The notes beneath the pieces are model-generated. The model made no database searches. It was not told the origin of the DNA and saw only the letters and a program-made list of their open reading frames with translations. Shown piece by piece: positions 13,389 through 21,399 of a stretch of 21,542 bases of DNA (the first letter of the stretch is position 1; each line of letters opens with the position of its first letter). The translations under genes and the position numbers were made by a program. The stretch covers positions 1 to 21,542 of IMG/VR virus record IMGVR_UViG_3300028394_000352, one strand, 5' to 3'. This stretch comes from a virus.

Positions 13389-13531
13389 AATCAACGACTT
13401 AGGGCCGATTCTTCGACCACCGGCAGGGCCGGCGTCGGTTCCGGCCACGCGCCGAGGGGGCCGGGTAGGGCCGGCGGGCGACCGGTCACGGTAACGGTGG
13501 CCCCACAAGAATTTTTTTTATTTTTTGAAAA
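13389..13531. other. G+C-rich island and A/T-rich leader between the terminase genes
   Basis: This gap contains no convincing gene. Bases 13421-13500 are 65 of 80 G or C (81%), far above the rest of the window. AGGGCCGGCG occurs at 13425-13434 and 13467-13476, and the block is closed by CCACCG (13417-13422) and CGGTGG (13495-13500). CGGTAACGG (13489-13497) partly matches the nearby 8-mer. It is followed at once by A/T-rich sequence (27 of 30 at 13511-13540) with T-runs at 13512-13519 and 13521-13526. Strong RNA or DNA structure, or a packaging site (cos/pac), are the main possibilities. Confidence 0.6.
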
Positions 13532-15055
13532 ATGCAAAAAACCAAGTACAGCGCCGAAGACGAACAGATCCTGATGACCAAGCTCTGGTCGCCGGCGGTC
13601 GCGGACAACCCGGAGGCGTTCGTGTTGTTTGCGTTTCCGTGGGGTCAGGCGAACACGCCGTTAGCTAAGTTCAGCGGGCCGAGGAAGTGGCAGCGCGAGA
13701 TCCTGCGCGACATTGCCAAGCACATTAAGGAGAACCAAGGCCAGGTTGATATGCAGACGCTGCGCGAGGCGGTGTCGAGCGGGCGTGGTATTGGCAAGTC
13801 GGCGCTGGTGAGTTGGTTGATATTGTGGATGCTATCAACGCGGATCGGCTCAACGGTGATCGTGTCGGCGAACTCAGAGAGCCAGCTACGCTCGGTGACC
13901 TGGGGCGAGTTGACCAAGTGGCAAGCCATGATCATCAATAGCCATTGGTGGGAGATCAGCGCAACGAAGATAGTCCCGGCGGCGTGGTTAACGGAACTGG
14001 TTGAGCGCGATCTTAAGAAAGGGACACGCTACTGGGCGGCAGAGGGCAAGCTCTGGTCAGAAGAGAACCCAGACGCTTACGCTGGGGTACACAACCACGA
14101 TGGGATGATGTTGATATTTGACGAGGCGTCAGGGATACCAGATCCAATCTGGGCGGTGGGTGCGGGGTTTTTTACCGAGAACATCCTAGATCGGTATTGG
14201 TTTGCGTTTAGTAACCCAAGGAGAAATAGTGGGTACTTCTTTGAGACATTTCATGGCAAGCGGGATTTTTGGAAGGGGCGGCAGATTGATGCCAGGGAGG
14301 TTGAGGGGACGGACAAGAATACTTATGAGCAGATCATCGCCGAGTATGGGGAGGATTCACCTCAAGCGCGGGTGGAGGTATACGGGGAGTTTCCAGCTAG
14401 TGGGGATGACCAGTTCATTGGACCGCGACTGGTGGATGATGCGATGGAGCGGGAGAAATACAAGGATCAGACCGCGCCGATTGTCATTGGTGTTGATCCG
14501 GCGCGAGGAGGATTGGATTCAACGGTGATTGTGGTGCGCCAAGGCCGCGACATTGTTGCAATCAAGCGGTTTAGGGGCGACGATACAATGACTACCGTTG
14601 GCAATGTCATTGACGCGATTGAGGAATACAAGCCCACGCTGACGGTCATTGACGAGGGTGGCTTGGGGTATGGAATACTTGACCGATTGGTTGAACAAAG
14701 GTATAAGGTGCGAGGGGTGAACTTTGGCTGGAAAGCCAAAAACCCGGTGATGTGGGGTAATAAGCGGGCAGAGATGTGGGGTGCTATGCGGGACTGGTTA
14801 CGGTCTGCGAGTATTCCGAAGGATCGGCAACTCAAAGCAGATCTGGTTGGCCCGATGAAAAAGCCCAACAGCGCGGGTACGATCTTCTTGGAGGGAAAGA
14901 AGGAGATGAAGTCTAGGGGTTTAGCAAGTCCCGATGCGGCTGATGCGTTGGCCGTAACCTTTGCTTACCCTGTGGCGCATCGAGAATACAAAGAGCCACC
15001 TAGGACGTTAAGGTCTAGTGGGTCTACAATGTCTGGATCTTGGATGGGTGCATAA
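13532..15055 (+). CDS. Terminase large subunit
   Basis: The product of 507 residues is the packaging ATPase-nuclease. The ATPase half has SSGRGIGKS (Walker A, residues 82-90) and MMLIFDEASG (192-201), with Asp197 and Glu198 as Walker B and catalytic Glu. The nuclease half has IGVDPARGGLDST, with Asp322 as metal ligand, then TVIDEGGLGYG and SPDAADALAV, the further acidic positions of the RNase H-like nuclease. It pumps DNA through the portal and cuts it. An in-frame stop at 13526 fixes the start at ATG 13532, although no good ribosome site is present in the A/T-rich leader. The downstream small gene starts directly after its stop codon. Confidence 0.95.
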   Translation: MQKTKYSAEDEQILMTKLWSPAVADNPEAFVLFAFPWGQANTPLAKFSGPRKWQREILRDIAKHIKENQGQVDMQTLREAVSSGRGIGKSALVSWLILWMLSTRIGSTVIVSANSESQLRSVTWGELTKWQAMIINSHWWEISATKIVPAAWLTELVERDLKKGTRYWAAEGKLWSEENPDAYAGVHNHDGMMLIFDEASGIPDPIWAVGAGFFTENILDRYWFAFSNPRRNSGYFFETFHGKRDFWKGRQIDAREVEGTDKNTYEQIIAEYGEDSPQARVEVYGEFPASGDDQFIGPRLVDDAMEREKYKDQTAPIVIGVDPARGGLDSTVIVVRQGRDIVAIKRFRGDDTMTTVGNVIDAIEEYKPTLTVIDEGGLGYGILDRLVEQRYKVRGVNFGWKAKNPVMWGNKRAEMWGAMRDWLRSASIPKDRQLKADLVGPMKKPNSAGTIFLEGKKEMKSRGLASPDAADALAVTFAYPVAHREYKEPPRTLRSSGSTMSGSWMGA

Positions 15056-15187
15056 ATGCTAAAGAAGTCTACAACGCCAAAAGCCTTCAAGGAAAACATC
15101 AAGACTGAAGTAAAAGCCGGTAAGCCGGTCAAGCAAGCAGTTGCGATTGCCTACGCTACCAAGCGTGAAGCGGCGAAAAAGAAATGA
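15056..15187 (+). CDS. 43-residue basic phage protein
   Basis: The ATG at 15056 follows the terminase stop codon directly. The product is Lys-rich (MLKKSTTPKAFKENIKTEVK, AGKPVKQAVAIAYATKR, ending AAKKK) and has the 'GKP.KQAVAIAY..KR' pattern that I recognise from small conserved proteins of many tailed phages (similar to DUF6496 entries). No function is established to my knowledge. Its charge suggests DNA binding or a packaged protein. The TGA overlaps the next ATG. Confidence 0.75.
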   Translation: MLKKSTTPKAFKENIKTEVKAGKPVKQAVAIAYATKREAAKKK

Positions 15188-15333
15188 GTAAACCCGGTCT
15201 ATACGCCAACATCCACGCCAAGCAAGAACGCATTAAAGCTGGTTCTGGCGAGAAGATGAACAAGGTTGGCAGCAAAAATGCGCCAACCGCTGCTGACTTT
15301 AAGCAATCCGCAAAGACTGCGAAAAAGAAGTGA
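15184..15333 (+). CDS. 49-residue conserved basic phage protein (KPGLYANIHAK type)
   Basis: An ATGA overlap with the gene before and a GTGA overlap with the gene after show it is translated with them. The product starts MSKPGLYANIHAKQERIKAG, then SGEKMNKVGSKNAPTAADF, and ends QSAKTAKKK. The 'LYANIHAK..RI..GSGEKM..GSK.APT' string is one I associate with small proteins widespread in marine and freshwater phages; their role is unknown. It is strongly basic with no membrane segment. Confidence 0.77.
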   Translation: MSKPGLYANIHAKQERIKAGSGEKMNKVGSKNAPTAADFKQSAKTAKKK

Positions 15334-15587
15334 AGAAAGGCGTATCGTTATCGGTTGGGCGCGGTGAGAAGTTGCCAGTTAAGCAAGGCGCTGGACTGAC
15401 CGAGAAAGGGCGCGAGAAGTACAATCGGGAAACTGGTAGTCACTTGAAAGCACCAGCGCCAAATCCTAAGACAGAAGCCGATAAAGGCAGGAAGTCTAGC
15501 TTTTGCGCTAGAATGGAAGGGGTTGTAGCCCATGCTTCTGGCGATGCCGAGCGGGCTAAAGCGTCACTTAAACGCTGGAAGTGTTGA
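15330..15587 (+). CDS. 85-residue DUF6321-like basic protein
   Basis: A GTG at 15330 overlaps the previous TGA, and its TGA overlaps the portal ATG (TGATG). The product contains GAGLTEKGREKYNRETGSHL, KAPAPNP, then SSFCARMEGVVAHASG and a terminal LKRWKC. The Asn-Arg-Glu-Thr-Gly-Ser...Leu-Lys-Ala-Pro and Ser-Phe-Cys-Ala-Arg-Met blocks match a small phage family (DUF6321 as I recall it). Function unknown; the invariant Cys and basic character make a nucleic-acid or virion role possible. It is translated in one chain with the two other small basic genes, between terminase and portal. Confidence 0.78.
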   Translation: MKKGVSLSVGRGEKLPVKQGAGLTEKGREKYNRETGSHLKAPAPNPKTEADKGRKSSFCARMEGVVAHASGDAERAKASLKRWKC

Positions 15588-17767
15588 TGGCTGACTACAC
15601 CGGGATTAACGCTGTTGGCAATGTCGCGTTGGGTGGCAAACCACTCAAGAGTGACTCAGATGTGCTGTCAACAGCGCGGGATCGCCTGTCGATGGCTATT
15701 TCGGCGTATTCGGAAAGTCGGGAAGATGAGCTAGACGACCTGCGTTTCTACGCTGGTAGCCCCGATAACCAATGGCAATGGCCCGCAGATGTGCTGGCAA
15801 CTCGTGGGGCGGTGCAGGGTCAGACAATTAACGCGCGGCCATGCTTGACGATTAACAAGCTACCGCAACACGTACATCAGATTACCAACGACCAACGCCA
15901 GAATCGGCCTGGGATCAAGGTCATCCCAGTAGATGACAACGCGGACGTTGAGGTTGCCGAGATTTTCAACGGCATGATCCGGCATATTGAGTACATCTCC
16001 GATGCCGATGTGGCTTACGACACGGCTTGTGAGAACCAAGTAGCGTATGGCGAAGGATATATTCGGATTCTGACCGAGTATTGCGACGACGATACGTTTG
16101 ATCAAGACATCAAGATCGCCCGCGTTCGCAATAGCTTCTCGGTCTACATGGACCCGCTGATTCAAGACCCGTGCGGGTCGGACGCGAAGTGGTGTTTTAT
16201 CACCGAGGATCTGTCTAAAGACGAATACGCGCGGCTTTTCCCGAATGCGTCGCCTATTTCTACGCTGGAAACGCTTGGTATCGGTGATCAGAACCTGAGT
16301 CAATGGCTGAATACCGACACAATTCGGATTGCAGAGTATTTTTACTGCGATTACGAGCGCAAAACGCTGAATTTGTACCCCGGCAACGTGACTGCGTTTG
16401 AGGGTACGCCAGAAGACAAGCAGTTAAAGGCGGTTTACGGCACGCCAAAGAAGTCGCGCGAAGCGGATATTAAGAAAATCAAGTGGTGCAAGATCAACGG
16501 CTACGAAATCCTTGAAGAGCAGGAATGGGCCGGTAGTTGCATCCCTGTTGTGCGGGTGATTGGTAACGAATACGAGGTTGAGGGCCGCATTTACATCAGC
16601 GGGCTGGTGCGTAACGCCAAAGATGCCCAACGGATGTACAACTATTGGACTAGCCAAGAGGCAGAAATGCTGGCGCTGGCTCCAAAAGCACCGTTTATCG
16701 GTTATGGCGGTCAGTTTGAGGGCTACGAGTCCCAATGGAAAACAGCAAACACGAATAATTGGCCTTATTTGGAGGTCAACCCAGATGTAACGGACGGCCA
16801 AGGCGCGATTCTGCCGTTGCCGCAACGCGCACAACCGCCAATGGCGTCATCTGGTCTGATGCAAGCCAAATTGGGCGCGTCGGAAGACATTAAGTCTGCT
16901 ACCGGGCAGTACAACGCATCACTTGGGCAGCAATCCAATGAGCGTTCCGGCAGAGCAATTCTTGCCCGCCAGCGTGAGGGCGATGTTGGCACTTACCACT
17001 ACCAAGACAACTTGGCGCGGGCTGTTCGCTATGTTGGCCGTCAATGTGTTGAGCTAATCCCCAAGATTTACGACACGCAGCGCATTGCCCGCATCATTGG
17101 GATTGATGGCGAGACGAAGATGGTCAAGATTGACCCTACGCAACAAGAACCTGTGCGTAAGATCCAAAACCAAGAAGGCATTGTGATTGACAAGATCTAC
17201 AATCCTTCGGTTGGCAAGTACGACGTAGTAGTTGCAACTGGTCCGGGCTACGCTACCAAGCGCCAAGAGGCTCTTGAGGCAATGGCGCAACTGTTGCAAG
17301 GCAATCCACAACTTTGGTCAGTCGCTGGCGACCTGTTTGTTAAGAACATGGACTGGCCTGGGGCGCAGGAAATGTCCAAGCGGTTTGCCAAAACGATTGA
17401 CCCCAAACTCATGGGCGACGCCGAAGATAATCCACAGTTGCAAGCAGCGCAGCAGCAGATGCAAGCGATGGCGGCAGAGTTGGATCAACTGCACCAGATG
17501 TTACAGAACGTCGGCAAGTCGATGGAAGCGCAGGACATGGAGCGCAAAGACTACGAGGCTAAGATCAAGGCATTTGACGCTGAGACTAAGCGTATTGCAG
17601 CGGTCCAAGCGGGTATGTCTGAAGAGCAGATTCAAGACATCGTTATGGGTACGTTACACGGTATGATTACGAGTGGCGATCTGGTTAGCGAGATGCCCGG
17701 ACGGGAAACAAACGAGATGCTGCCGGAATCGGCTGAGTACGCACCACAGCAAGGGATGATGCAATGA
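15587..17767 (+). CDS. Portal protein, P22 type
   Basis: The product of 726 residues carries the hallmarks of P22-like portals: an early ARDRLSMAISAYSESREDEL helix, RFYAGSPDNQWQWPADV, then RPCLTINKLPQHVHQITNDQ and NRPGIKVIPVDD, and a long central body with WTSQEAEMLALAPKAPFIGY. Near the C-terminus (about 612-680) is a Gln/Met-rich coiled coil (QQQMQAMAAELDQLHQML), like the portal barrel helix. Portals form the dodecameric ring at one capsid vertex through which DNA is packaged and ejected. ATG 15587 overlaps the stop of the previous gene and has GGAAG just upstream; the open frame from GTG 15581 adds two residues only. Its stop overlaps the next ATG. Confidence 0.95.
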   Translation: MADYTGINAVGNVALGGKPLKSDSDVLSTARDRLSMAISAYSESREDELDDLRFYAGSPDNQWQWPADVLATRGAVQGQTINARPCLTINKLPQHVHQITNDQRQNRPGIKVIPVDDNADVEVAEIFNGMIRHIEYISDADVAYDTACENQVAYGEGYIRILTEYCDDDTFDQDIKIARVRNSFSVYMDPLIQDPCGSDAKWCFITEDLSKDEYARLFPNASPISTLETLGIGDQNLSQWLNTDTIRIAEYFYCDYERKTLNLYPGNVTAFEGTPEDKQLKAVYGTPKKSREADIKKIKWCKINGYEILEEQEWAGSCIPVVRVIGNEYEVEGRIYISGLVRNAKDAQRMYNYWTSQEAEMLALAPKAPFIGYGGQFEGYESQWKTANTNNWPYLEVNPDVTDGQGAILPLPQRAQPPMASSGLMQAKLGASEDIKSATGQYNASLGQQSNERSGRAILARQREGDVGTYHYQDNLARAVRYVGRQCVELIPKIYDTQRIARIIGIDGETKMVKIDPTQQEPVRKIQNQEGIVIDKIYNPSVGKYDVVVATGPGYATKRQEALEAMAQLLQGNPQLWSVAGDLFVKNMDWPGAQEMSKRFAKTIDPKLMGDAEDNPQLQAAQQQMQAMAAELDQLHQMLQNVGKSMEAQDMERKDYEAKIKAFDAETKRIAAVQAGMSEEQIQDIVMGTLHGMITSGDLVSEMPGRETNEMLPESAEYAPQQGMMQ

Positions 17768-18126
17768 AAGCCGCTGATTTCGTAGGTCTGTTGTTCTTGG
17801 CGCGTGATGTATCCCATAGCGTACACCTGAACACCCGTAGTTACAGCAAGCACAAAGCGTTGCAGAAGTTTTACGAGTTGATCATTGAGGCGGCAGACGA
17901 TTTTGCCGAAGCCTATCAGGGCCGGCATGGCCTAATTGGGCCAATCACGTTGATGTCAGCCAAGAAAACGACTAACATCATAGAATTCTTGGAAGCTCAG
18001 TTAGCTGAGATTGAAGCTGCTCGTTACGAAGTTGTCGACAAGACTGATATGTCTTTGCAGCAGTTGATTGACAACATTATTGAAGTCTATCTGAGAACCC
18101 TCTACAAACTACGCTTTTTGGCGTGA
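17764..18126 (+). CDS. Dps/ferritin-like phage protein (DUF5856 type)
   Basis: The product of 120 residues is mainly helical: FVGLLFLARDVSHSVHLNTR, then SYSKHKALQKFYELIIEAAD, DFAEAYQGRHG, and two later helices. His18, His30, Asp45 and Glu49 reproduce the spacing of the Dps ferroxidase ligands (His-12-His-15-Asp-4-Glu by position difference). The family is listed as DUF5856 in phages, as I recall; Dps proteins oxidise iron and bind DNA in 12-mers. In a phage it might protect DNA, carry iron or be a virion component; none of this is shown. The protein is shorter than a typical Dps of about 160 residues. The start overlaps the portal stop as ATGA. Confidence 0.75.
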   Translation: MKAADFVGLLFLARDVSHSVHLNTRSYSKHKALQKFYELIIEAADDFAEAYQGRHGLIGPITLMSAKKTTNIIEFLEAQLAEIEAARYEVVDKTDMSLQQLIDNIIEVYLRTLYKLRFLA

Positions 18127-18133
18127 GGTAAAT

Positions 18134-18409
18134 ATGGCCGCGACGTACAGATATTTAACGGCTTCGGCTAACGTCAAGCCGATGGGTGGCAAGCTCAAGG
18201 GCATCTTTGTATCTGCCGCCAGCGGCACACCAACGATTACGGTTTACAACAGCGCCGCTGCTACCACGACCGACACGATTGTTGGGGTGTTTACGCCAAC
18301 TGGTGCGACCAGCTACGTGTTTACCGGCGACGAGGGTGGGGTTTACTTTAGCTCCGGCCTATATGTTGTGATTAGTGGGACCGTTGCAGCAACGGTTTTC
18401 TTTGAGTAA
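18134..18409 (+). CDS. Small beta-rich virion-associated protein, 91 residues
   Basis: The ATG at 18134 follows GAGGTAAAT. The product is rich in Gly, Thr, Ala and Val, without charged clusters, and looks all-beta: ANVKPMGGKLKGIFVSAASG, TPTITVYNSAA, then VYFSSGLYVVISGTVAATVF. I recall similar small proteins near structural genes of environmental phages, with 'G.L.GIFVS', 'TI.VY' and 'GLYV.I.GT' blocks. A head-decoration, head-tail or fibre-base role is possible; I have no evidence to choose. It sits between the Dps-like gene and the fibre gene and is probably expressed with them. Confidence 0.65.
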   Translation: MAATYRYLTASANVKPMGGKLKGIFVSAASGTPTITVYNSAAATTTDTIVGVFTPTGATSYVFTGDEGGVYFSSGLYVVISGTVAATVFFE

Positions 18410-18412
18410 AGC

Positions 18413-20308
18413 ATGGCAAATACAACGATTACAGGTTTACCGGCGGCGACTACCCCGCTCGCGGGTACTGAAGTCGTTCCTATTGTCCAAGGCGGTGTAA
18501 CCAAGCAAGTTGCCGTTAGCAATATCGGCGGCAGCGGTTCTGGTACGGTTACCAGCATCGCTACGGGTGCTGGACTAGCTGGTGGGCCAATTACCACCAG
18601 CGGCACGATTAGCTTGGCGGCAACTTCGGTTGCACCGGGTAGTTACACCAACACCAACCTAACGGTTGACGCTTACGGACGCATTACCGCCGCGTCGGCT
18701 GGTACATCCACGGTTACAAGCGTTAGCGGCACGCCTAACGAGATTACATCTAGCGGATCGTCCGCAATTACGCTGTCGTTGCCCGCTGCGCTGACGTTTA
18801 CGGGCAAAACAGTTACTGGTGGTGCGTTTACCGGCGGCACGATCAACAATACGTCTGTAGGGGCTACCACGCCAGCTACAGGTGCGTTCACGACGTTCAC
18901 GACTGGAACGGGCCAGATCACGACCGCTCCAAGCAGCGCGAATGACTTGGTTAACAAGTCTTACGTTGACTCAATTGCTGCTGGTCTGACGTTCCACGCG
19001 GCTTGTAATCTAGCGACGACCGCTGCCCTGCCAACGGTAACGTACAGCAACGGCTCAAGCGGTGTTGGCGCTACGTTGACCGCATCGGCTAACGGTGCGC
19101 TAACTGTAGATTCAGTTACGCCTAGCGTTGGAAACCGGATTCTTGTTAAAGATCAAGCATCTGCGCTACAGAACGGTGTTTATACTGTAACTACGGTTGG
19201 TGATGGGTCTACCCCATTTTTACTGACCCGTGCGACCGACATGAATACGTCGGGCAGCGGTTACAACCAGATCAATGCTGGTAACTATTTCCTGATTACG
19301 GCAGGAACGGTTAACACCAACACCTCATGGGTGCAGACGACGGCGCTGCCGATTACGGTTGGCACAACTAGCTTGGTGTTTTCGCAGTTCTCGTCTGGCG
19401 CTACTGCGTATAGCGCAGGGACTGGCCTGTCGCTGCTGGCTAACCAGTTCAGCATTACTAGCACCGCCGTTACGGCAGGAAGCTACGGTAGCGGATCGCA
19501 AGTTCCTACGTTCGCGGTCAACGCTCGCGGTCAACTGACCTTGGCAGCAAACACCAGCATTGCAATTGCAGGCTCGCAGATTACGTCTGGAACGGTCGCC
19601 ATTGTTAACGGTGGCACGGGCGCAAACTCGCAGCAAGGCGCACTCAATGCGTTGGCTGGTGCCACAACGTCTGGATCGTTCTTGCGCGGCAACGGCACAA
19701 ACGTGTCAATGTCTACAATCCAGGCTGCGGATGTACCAACGCTGAACCAGAACACGACTGGTAATGCTGCCAACGTAACCGGAACGGTTGCGATTGCCAA
19801 CGGCGGTACGGGTCAGAACAACAAAGCCAACGCTTTCAATGCGTTGTCGCCAATTACAACGACTGGCGACATTATTATTGGGACCGGGACCAATGCGTCC
19901 AGTCGGTTGGGGATTGGTACGGTTGGTTATGTACTGACGTCTACCGGCACAACCGCAACGTGGCAAGCGTCAACTGGCGGTGTAACGTCATTCCAGACCA
20001 GTTTGTCCGGTCTGACGCCTAGCTCGTCTACAGGCGGTGCAATTACACTTGCTGGCACGTTGGGGCCAACGAGCGGTGGTACAAACCAATCGTCGTACAC
20101 TAAGGGCGACATTTTGTATTCTTCGGCTACGAATACATTGTCAAAACTTGGGATTGGAACTGCCAATCAGATTTTGACTGTTGACGCGACGGGGGTTCCG
20201 TATTGGGCCGCTAACTCTGGCGGCAGCGGGGGAAGTCCAAATCTTGATGGCGGCACACCATCGTCTAGTTATGCTGCCATATCGCCAATTAACGGGGGGA
20301 CACCGTAA
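18413..20308 (+). CDS. Tail fibre protein with modular Gly/Thr/Ser repeats
   Basis: The product of 631 residues has a conserved N-terminal part ([20 protein letters not shown], then [13 protein letters not shown]) seen at the start of many phage fibre or fibre-like proteins. The rest is almost free of charged residues and full of beta-strand modules: [14 protein letters not shown], the domain from [20 protein letters not shown] through [19 protein letters not shown], and two IxNGGTG modules (residues 397 and 461) each followed by a 'FNAL' or 'LNAL' helix. Such proteins form long trimeric fibres that contact the host surface. The stop shares an A with the next ATG (TAATG), so the two fibre genes are coupled. 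Confidence 0.87.
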   Translation: MANTTITGLPAATTPLAGTEVVPIVQGGVTKQVAVSNIGGSGSGTVTSIATGAGLAGGPITTSGTISLAATSVAPGSYTNTNLTVDAYGRITAASAGTSTVTSVSGTPNEITSSGSSAITLSLPAALTFTGKTVTGGAFTGGTINNTSVGATTPATGAFTTFTTGTGQITTAPSSANDLVNKSYVDSIAAGLTFHAACNLATTAALPTVTYSNGSSGVGATLTASANGALTVDSVTPSVGNRILVKDQASALQNGVYTVTTVGDGSTPFLLTRATDMNTSGSGYNQINAGNYFLITAGTVNTNTSWVQTTALPITVGTTSLVFSQFSSGATAYSAGTGLSLLANQFSITSTAVTAGSYGSGSQVPTFAVNARGQLTLAANTSIAIAGSQITSGTVAIVNGGTGANSQQGALNALAGATTSGSFLRGNGTNVSMSTIQAADVPTLNQNTTGNAANVTGTVAIANGGTGQNNKANAFNALSPITTTGDIIIGTGTNASSRLGIGTVGYVLTSTGTTATWQASTGGVTSFQTSLSGLTPSSSTGGAITLAGTLGPTSGGTNQSSYTKGDILYSSATNTLSKLGIGTANQILTVDATGVPYWAANSGGSGGSPNLDGGTPSSSYAAISPINGGTP

Positions 20309-21399
20309 TGCCGGTGCAAATTCAACTTAGAAACGGTACTGCTGCTCAGTGGACCGCCGCCAACCCAACGCTTGCCGCTGGTGAGGTTGGCATTGAAAGC
20401 GACACCAAAAAACAAAAGTTTGGTGACGGCACAACTGCTTGGAACTCGCTTGCATATGCTGGCGGGGGTAGCGTTACGTCGGTAGGTTTATCTGCTCCCG
20501 CTTTTTTGTCAGTTGGTGGTAGCCCGGTAACAGGTTCTGGAACGCTCGCGCTTTCTTATTCTGGAACTGCGCTGCCGATTGCTAACGGCGGTACGGGTGC
20601 AACATCGGCCATTTCTGCATTTAACGCGCTTGCCCCATCGCAAACGTCTAACTCAGGTAAATACCTAACAACAGACGGAACCAATACGTCTTGGGCAACG
20701 GTATCTAGCGGTGGCTCTCCCGGCGGCTCAACAACGCAAATTCAGTACAACAACGCTGGCGCGTTTGCTGGTTCCGCTAACTTGACGTTTGATGGAACTA
20801 CGCTGACCGCAGCAGGATTGGCTGGCCCGCACAACGGTACGGTTGGCGCTGGAACGCCAAACACGGGCGCATTTACAACTCTTTCCGCAAGCTCAACGGT
20901 TAGCGGAACTGGATTCAGCACTTATCTTGCCTCTCCTCCTGCAATTGGTGGAACAACTCCAGCAGCGGGTACATTTACGACTGCAAAAGCTATTGCAGCG
21001 GCAACGCAAGACGCCGTGCAATTACAAGGTCGTGCTGGCGGTACAAGTAGTTATGTGGCGACTATTACGCCAACGACGCTGACAGCAAGTCGCACGTTTA
21101 CGTTGCCAGACGCAACAGGGACGCTGCTGCTTAGTGGTGGCGCTCTTGGCACTCCATCTAGCGGTACGCTGACGAACGCAACTGGATTGCCATTGTCCAC
21201 TGGTGTCACGGGGAATTTGCCTGTCACTAACTTGAATAGCGGTACGGGCGCAACAAGCTCAACGTATTGGCGCGGTGATGGTACTTGGGCATCGGTAAGT
21301 GCTGGAGCAGGTGGAAGCACAACTCAAGTTCAATACAACAGTAGCGGATCACTTGCTGGTTCAGCTAACATGACGTTCAACGGTACTGCCTTGACGCTT
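19601..21399 (+). repeat. Repeated fibre modules shared by the two fibre genes
   Basis: The I-x-N-GGTG module occurs at 19601 and 19793 in the first fibre gene and 20578 in the second, with closely similar bases (attgttaacggtggcacggg, attgccaacggcggtacggg, attgctaacggcggtacggg). Inside the second gene the TTQ-QYN block at about 20731-20811 returns at 21319-21399. The T-P-x-T-G-A-F-T-T motif appears near 18867 in the first gene and near 20850 and 20955 in the second. Confidence 0.75.

Noticed and set aside
13311-13508. Minus-strand frame through the G+C island
   Set aside because: Its Arg/Pro/Gly-rich translation reflects base composition; no ribosome site or neighbour coupling is seen.
13457-13526. 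GGGGCC...GGCCCC then T-run as an intrinsic terminator before the large terminase
   Set aside because: The loop would be 36 bases and the T-run begins seven bases after the stem, so it does not fit a normal terminator.
18673-20166. Several antisense open frames across the first fibre gene
   Set aside because: They arise from the low-complexity Gly/Thr/Ser coding sequence; translations are Val/Pro/Ala-rich without motifs or ribosome sites.
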